Shown: one piece after another, positions 60,258 to 64,000 of the stretch
Layout of the letters: the number at the start of each line of letters is the position of its first letter
How positions within the stretch are numbered: the first letter of the stretch is position 1
Assembly: GCF_000758625.1 (NCBI RefSeq)
Contig: NZ_CP009283.1
Location: forward strand, 6,090,001-6,154,000
Origin: Paenibacillus sp. FSL R7-0273
GTDB lineage: Bacteria > Bacillota > Bacilli > Paenibacillales > Paenibacillaceae
DNA: 64,000 bases
Direction of reading: 5' to 3'
Made by a program: the position numbers and the translations under genes
Notes under the pieces: model-generated
Databases searched by the model: none
What the model was told of the DNA's origin: nothing
What the model saw: only the letters and a program-made list of their open reading frames with translations

Positions 60258-61613
60258 TTACGCTTCCGCCTGTACTGCCTCCACCTGCTCAACCAGCTTT
60301 TCCGGCTTGGCAGTGTTCCTGGAGCGGCAGTTCAGCACCTCTACATCCTCACCATTTTCGATATAAAAAGCAGGCCCCTCGTGGTTCTCAACCGTTACCT
60401 GCTGAAACCGTACATCCCGTACATTTCCGAGGAAAAACCCGCGCCTGCTCATATCCGCAAGCCCTGCCATCATATCCGGCTGTCCCGGCACAGCATCCTC
60501 TGCCATCGAAATATCGACGTCAGTGAAGCTGATATCCGAAACATACTGCTCGGCCAGTCCATACAGGAAGCCTGCAGCAGCGTGAACATTACGGGCGGTA
60601 ATATTGGCAAAATGAATCCGTCGGAAGCACGGCGTCTCTGCCGTCACCGGATAAGGCTGTTTATCCCAGACATATTTCTCTTTGCCCCTCGGTCCGCAGA
60701 AATAGTACAGATTCATCGTAAACGGGCAGATAACGCCATCCATCACGATATTGCTGACCCGGATATCCTCAATGGTTCCGCCGCGCCCGCGCCGTGACTT
60801 CATACGGATGCCGCGGTCAGTCTCCTTGAACACACAATTGCTGATCGTCACATTGCGGATATCTCCGCTCATTTCACTGCCCAGCACGACCGCCCCATGC
60901 CCGTGCACCATGGTGCAGTTCGTGATTGAGATATTTTCACAGGGGATGCGCTCGGCTGTATCCTCGGTTCCCGCCTTAATGGCGATGCAATCATCGCCAA
61001 CATCAATATGGCAGTTGCTGATCCGCACCCCGGAGCAGGACTCCGGATTAATCCCGTCCGTATTCGGTGAATCCGCCGGATTCAGAATATACACATTGTC
61101 GATCGTCACATTGCTGCAGACAATCGGATTGACCGTCCAGCTCGGTGAATTGAGCAGGGTCACATCCTTCACCGTTATCCGGCTGCACCGGTTCAGGCCG
61201 ATTAGTGTGGGACGCGGATACGCCAGCTCTTCGGGCTTCTCCCTGTGCTTATACCACCAGGGCGCCCCGTTCCCCTGCAGCGTTCCGCTCCCGGTAATGG
61301 ATACATTCACCGCATCCTCTGCGTAAATACAGGGGGAATGCACCTGGCGTCCCACGCCTTCCCAGCGGGCTTCCACCGCCGGGTAGTCCGCCGGATCGGT
61401 GCTGAAGCTCAGCACCGATCCGGGACTCAGATGCAGCTCAATGTTGCTGCTAAGCCTTACAGCTCCGGTATGGAAGGTTCCTGCGGGAACATAGACTGTC
61501 CCTCCTCCAGCCCGGTTGGCGGCTGCAACCGCAGCGGCGATAGCTTCAGTCGCCGCCGTACCGCTGTCCCGCAGCGCGCCGTAATCTGCTATGTTGTACA
61601 CCTGCTGCTTCAC
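60258..61613 (-). CDS. GH28 polygalacturonase
   Basis: A 451-residue right-handed beta-helix enzyme hydrolysing galacturonan chains. All GH28 motifs are present: NTDG (184-187, Asp186), DDC (207-209), GHG (238-240) and RGIRMKS near residue 268. There is no signal peptide, so it is likely intracellular and acts on imported oligogalacturonides, probably as an exo-enzyme. ATG at 61613 with the GH105 gene 13 bases upstream. Last gene of the operon that includes GH105 and two ABC permeases. Confidence 0.93.
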   Translation of the reverse strand: MKQQVYNIADYGALRDSGTAATEAIAAAVAAANRAGGGTVYVPAGTFHTGAVRLSSNIELHLSPGSVLSFSTDPADYPAVEARWEGVGRQVHSPCIYAEDAVNVSITGSGTLQGNGAPWWYKHREKPEELAYPRPTLIGLNRCSRITVKDVTLLNSPSWTVNPIVCSNVTIDNVYILNPADSPNTDGINPESCSGVRISNCHIDVGDDCIAIKAGTEDTAERIPCENISITNCTMVHGHGAVVLGSEMSGDIRNVTISNCVFKETDRGIRMKSRRGRGGTIEDIRVSNIVMDGVICPFTMNLYYFCGPRGKEKYVWDKQPYPVTAETPCFRRIHFANITARNVHAAAGFLYGLAEQYVSDISFTDVDISMAEDAVPGQPDMMAGLADMSRRGFFLGNVRDVRFQQVTVENHEGPAFYIENGEDVEVLNCRSRNTAKPEKLVEQVEAVQAEA

Positions 61614-61626
61614 TCCTTAATCCGAT

Positions 61627-62745
61627 TTATTCCCCTTTATCAGCCTGTGTGTACAAAGCTTCCATCTCTACACAAGCCATCACCAGCGCCCCAACGCCGT
61701 GAAGATCATTGCTTACTTTCGGACGGGTTACGTAATTCTCGTAGTCCCCCGCCGAGGTGCCGATGCAGATGTCCGGCAGAATCAGCCGTCCCTGCTCATC
61801 CTCCTGCAGCACTCCAATCAGCCCTTCGTAGCCTATCCGGGCAGCCGCCGCAGCCTTCGCCTCATCAACCGCAAGGCCCAGCTTCACCGCCTTGGCTATG
61901 GTATAGACGAACAGGCATGAGCCTGAGGTCTCCAGCCAGTTATCCGGCTCATCGCCTTTATCGACTACCTGATACCAGAGCCCGCTCTCCTTGTCCTGAT
62001 AGCGGATCAGCGCCTGCACGAAATCGCCGAGTGCAGCGGCAAGCTCTGCCCGCCCCGGCTCCTCCTCCGGCAGCAGCTCAAGAAACTGCGATAGTGCCAG
62101 CCCGTACCAGCCGAGTGAACGGCTCCAGAACTCAGGGGAGCAGCCGGTCTGCGGATTCGCCCAAGGCATGCGTCTGCTCTCATCCCAGGCATGATAGAGC
62201 AGGCCCGTAGCTTCATCCCTCATATACTTGCGCATCAGCTGCTCCTGGTGCAGCACCGCCTGGCGCAGCTCCGGCTCGCCGTAGGCCTCCGCATATTTCA
62301 GCGAGAACACCCCGGCCATGTACAGGCCGTCAAGCCACATCTGATACGGATATTTGTCCTTGTGCCAATATCCGCCTTCGGCTGTCCGGTTGACGGTCCG
62401 CAGCAGACTCCGCAGTTTATCAGCGGCCGTCTTGTATTTGTCCAGACCCGTCCGCTCATGCAGTGTGAATAGGAGCAGTCCGGCCTGAACTGCATCCAGT
62501 TCATCACGGGCAAAATACAAATTACCGTGACCATCGACCAGATCATCTACATACTCCTGAATGTAGGTCAGGTAACGCTCTTCACCCGAAGCTGACCACA
62601 GCAGCTCCATTCCGCACAGGAATACACCCTGATGGTAGTGCCAGCGGTGGGCAGGAGGAAGCTCTCCCGCCCGGTACGTATCCATTAATGAATCACAGGC
62701 CTTGCGTGCCCATTCTATCGGTGTTGCCGGCAGACTGCCTATCAT
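61627..62745 (-). CDS. GH105 unsaturated rhamnogalacturonyl hydrolase (YesR/YteR type)
   Basis: A 372-residue (alpha/alpha)6-barrel enzyme, cytoplasmic, that removes the unsaturated galacturonic acid left by rhamnogalacturonan lyases. The catalytic Asp lies in PYQMWLDGLYMAG (Asp139), and the aromatic-rich HAWDESRRMPWANP and FWSRSLGWYGLAL blocks match the family. It stands between the permease and GH28 genes, 13 bases from the latter. Combined with GH28 it would reduce imported pectin fragments to single sugars. Confidence 0.92.
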   Translation of the reverse strand: MIGSLPATPIEWARKACDSLMDTYRAGELPPAHRWHYHQGVFLCGMELLWSASGEERYLTYIQEYVDDLVDGHGNLYFARDELDAVQAGLLLFTLHERTGLDKYKTAADKLRSLLRTVNRTAEGGYWHKDKYPYQMWLDGLYMAGVFSLKYAEAYGEPELRQAVLHQEQLMRKYMRDEATGLLYHAWDESRRMPWANPQTGCSPEFWSRSLGWYGLALSQFLELLPEEEPGRAELAAALGDFVQALIRYQDKESGLWYQVVDKGDEPDNWLETSGSCLFVYTIAKAVKLGLAVDEAKAAAAARIGYEGLIGVLQEDEQGRLILPDICIGTSAGDYENYVTRPKVSNDLHGVGALVMACVEMEALYTQADKGE

Positions 62746-62762
62746 CGTTCCTCCTCCTTTCC

Positions 62763-63638
62763 TTAACCCTTCATTGAACCAAGCATAGCCCCTTTAGCAA
62801 AATGCTTCTGCAGGAACGGATACACCATCAGAATCGGCAGTGTCGCTACTACGATAACCGCCATTTTGATGGACTGGTCCGGCGGCGGAACGGCCGCATC
62901 CAGCGTGGCACTGTGATCCATACCGCTGGCCAGGACAACGATCTGCCGCAGCAGAACCTGAATCGGCCATTTGGCGCTGTCATCCAGATAGAGAATCGCA
63001 CTCATGTAAGTGTTCCAGTAAGTTACCGCGTAGAACAGGGAGATTGTAGCAATGGCCGGCATGGACAGCGGCAGCACGATCCGGAACAGGATGCCGAAGT
63101 CGTTGCACCCGTCGATTTTGGCTGATTCCTCAAGCCCTTCGGGGATGTTCTGGAAAAAGTTTTTGAGAATGATCATATTAAACGCACTGATCGCCGACGG
63201 CAGGATAAGCGCCGCATACGAATCGATCAGACCCAGCTCTTTTACCACCAGGAACGTCGGAATCATCCCGCCATGGAACAGCATCGTGAACACAACCAGA
63301 AAGTTAACCACATTGCGTCCGTCAAGGTCTCTTCTGGAGAGCCCGTAAGCCATTAGTGCCGTGATGAACATACTGAACAGCGTACCAATCAGTGTAACGC
63401 CAATTGAGACACCCATTGCTTTAAAAATTGTATCCGTGGAAAAAATAAATTTATACGCCTCCAGACTCCATACCTTCGGAATCAGTACAAACTTGCTGGC
63501 CGCAATCTCCGCACTTGTCGTAAAAGAGCCCGCCACCACATGCACAAACGGCAGCACGGTAATGAGCGCAATCAGCGCCAGCAGCGTAAAGTTAACAGCG
63601 GCAAACACCCTGCCGCCCAGCGATCTGTCCTCTACCAT
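62763..63638 (-). CDS. Carbohydrate ABC transporter permease (LplC/YtcP type)
   Basis: A 291-residue inner membrane component with six helices and the EAA-like loop (EESAKIDGCNDFGILFRIVLP). The conserved end VYPFLQKHFAKGAMLGSMKG is typical of the LplC/YtcP/YesQ group, which takes up complex plant oligosaccharides with a LplB/YteP partner and a lipoprotein. It lies 17 bases ahead of GH105 and 31 bases after the other permease, so all are one transcript. Confidence 0.93.
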   Translation of the reverse strand: MVEDRSLGGRVFAAVNFTLLALIALITVLPFVHVVAGSFTTSAEIAASKFVLIPKVWSLEAYKFIFSTDTIFKAMGVSIGVTLIGTLFSMFITALMAYGLSRRDLDGRNVVNFLVVFTMLFHGGMIPTFLVVKELGLIDSYAALILPSAISAFNMIILKNFFQNIPEGLEESAKIDGCNDFGILFRIVLPLSMPAIATISLFYAVTYWNTYMSAILYLDDSAKWPIQVLLRQIVVLASGMDHSATLDAAVPPPDQSIKMAVIVVATLPILMVYPFLQKHFAKGAMLGSMKG

Positions 63639-63669
63639 CTTCTATTCCTCCCGCAGTCTCTCAATTCGC

Positions 63670-64000
63670 TTAATAAACGCCTTCTTCGCCCATTTTCTTG
63701 GACAATTTGTTAACAGACATAACCATGATAAGCCCGATGATGGATTTGAAGAATCCGATAGCCGTACTGTAACTGAACTGTCCTTGTCTTAGTCCTGCGG
63801 TATAGACATACGTATCGATAATTTCCGCTACATTCCGGTTCATGGAGTTCAGCATCAGATAGACATGCTCGAAGCCAAGATCCAGCACGGAACCAATTTT
63901 CAGAATAAGCAGGGTAATGATAACGCTCCGGATCGCTGGAAGCGTGATATGCCAGATCTGCCGCATCCGTCCCGCTCCATCCATGCGCGCAGCCTCATAC
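63670..64000 (-). CDS. Carbohydrate ABC transporter permease (LplB/YteP type), partial
   Basis: Only the C-terminal 110 residues lie within the window; the gene continues beyond base 64000. The visible part has the EAA loop (YEAARMDGAGRMRQIWHITL), two membrane segments (VIITLLILKIGSVLDLG; AIGFFKSIIGLIMVMSVNKL) and the LNSMNRNVAEIIDTYVY block of the LplB/YteP/YesP group. Partner of the permease encoded just downstream. The solute-binding protein is expected further upstream, outside this window. Confidence 0.9.
   Translation of the reverse strand, partial: YEAARMDGAGRMRQIWHITLPAIRSVIITLLILKIGSVLDLGFEHVYLMLNSMNRNVAEIIDTYVYTAGLRQGQFSYSTAIGFFKSIIGLIMVMSVNKLSKKMGEEGVY

Overview
The window looks like a chromosomal segment of an endospore-forming, Gram-positive bacterium, most probably Paenibacillus or a close relative. 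Pointers are an alpha/beta-type small acid-soluble spore protein with a sigma-G-like promoter, YlbJ, YunB, a LytH-like cortex peptidase, YycC, a tryptophan T-box leader, a FapR-type operator, and an SLH-anchored GH16 laminarinase beside pectin-degrading GH28/GH105 genes with Lpl/YteP-type sugar permeases. Base composition is moderately GC-rich and many starts are TTG or GTG. I saw no rRNA, tRNA, CRISPR array, prophage or intact insertion sequence.

Layout. 0.1-7.5 kb: a minus-strand run of thioredoxin-like protein, MurJ/SpoVB-like flippase, DUF456 protein, Cof-type phosphatase, PBP2-type transpeptidase, membrane transglutaminase-like protein and a small membrane protein. 7.7-12.9 kb: MFS transporter, orphan TOPRIM protein, SCO1-CtaB pair for heme-copper oxidase biogenesis, YfhP-like membrane protein. 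12.9-15.7 kb: trpS with its T-box and sigma-A-like promoter, an aldose epimerase, SASP. 15.7-29.5 kb: small conserved proteins, oligoendopeptidase F, YycC, DUF2225 protein, truncated hemoglobin, YlbJ, NAD kinase, two copper-amine-oxidase-like 'stalk' domain proteins (one an S41 protease), YutD with an Asn/Gln-rich tail, LytH, and a GH13 enzyme behind a LacI-type palindrome.

30.5-44.2 kb is the accessory heart of the window. A 671-residue protein is built largely from 20 near-identical Thr/Ser-rich repeats. It stands divergent from two small paralogues sharing its MPN...F amino terminus, and is followed by three GT2-TPR glycosyltransferases on the plus strand and a translationally coupled trio (two GT2-like proteins and one unrecognised protein) on the minus strand. 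I read this as a surface, probably spore-surface, repeat glycoprotein with its own glycosylation genes. The flanks are unusually rich in tandem and MITE-like repeats.

45.1-51.2 kb: YunB, a VTT/DedA-like membrane protein, a complete glycine betaine ABC transporter (ATPase-permease-binding protein) and a divergent GbsR-type regulator. 51.3-57.6 kb: a giant SLH-GH16-CBM protein divergent from a LacI-type regulator, with a perfect 14-bp operator-like palindrome between them. 57.6-58.7 kb: non-coding repeats. 58.7-64 kb: FabH with a FapR-like operator, an MFS pseudogene, then GH28, GH105 and two sugar ABC permeases, the last cut by the window end. These fit import and stepwise cleavage of pectin fragments, complementing the secreted GH16 enzyme and the cytoplasmic GH13 enzyme in a plant-polysaccharide lifestyle.
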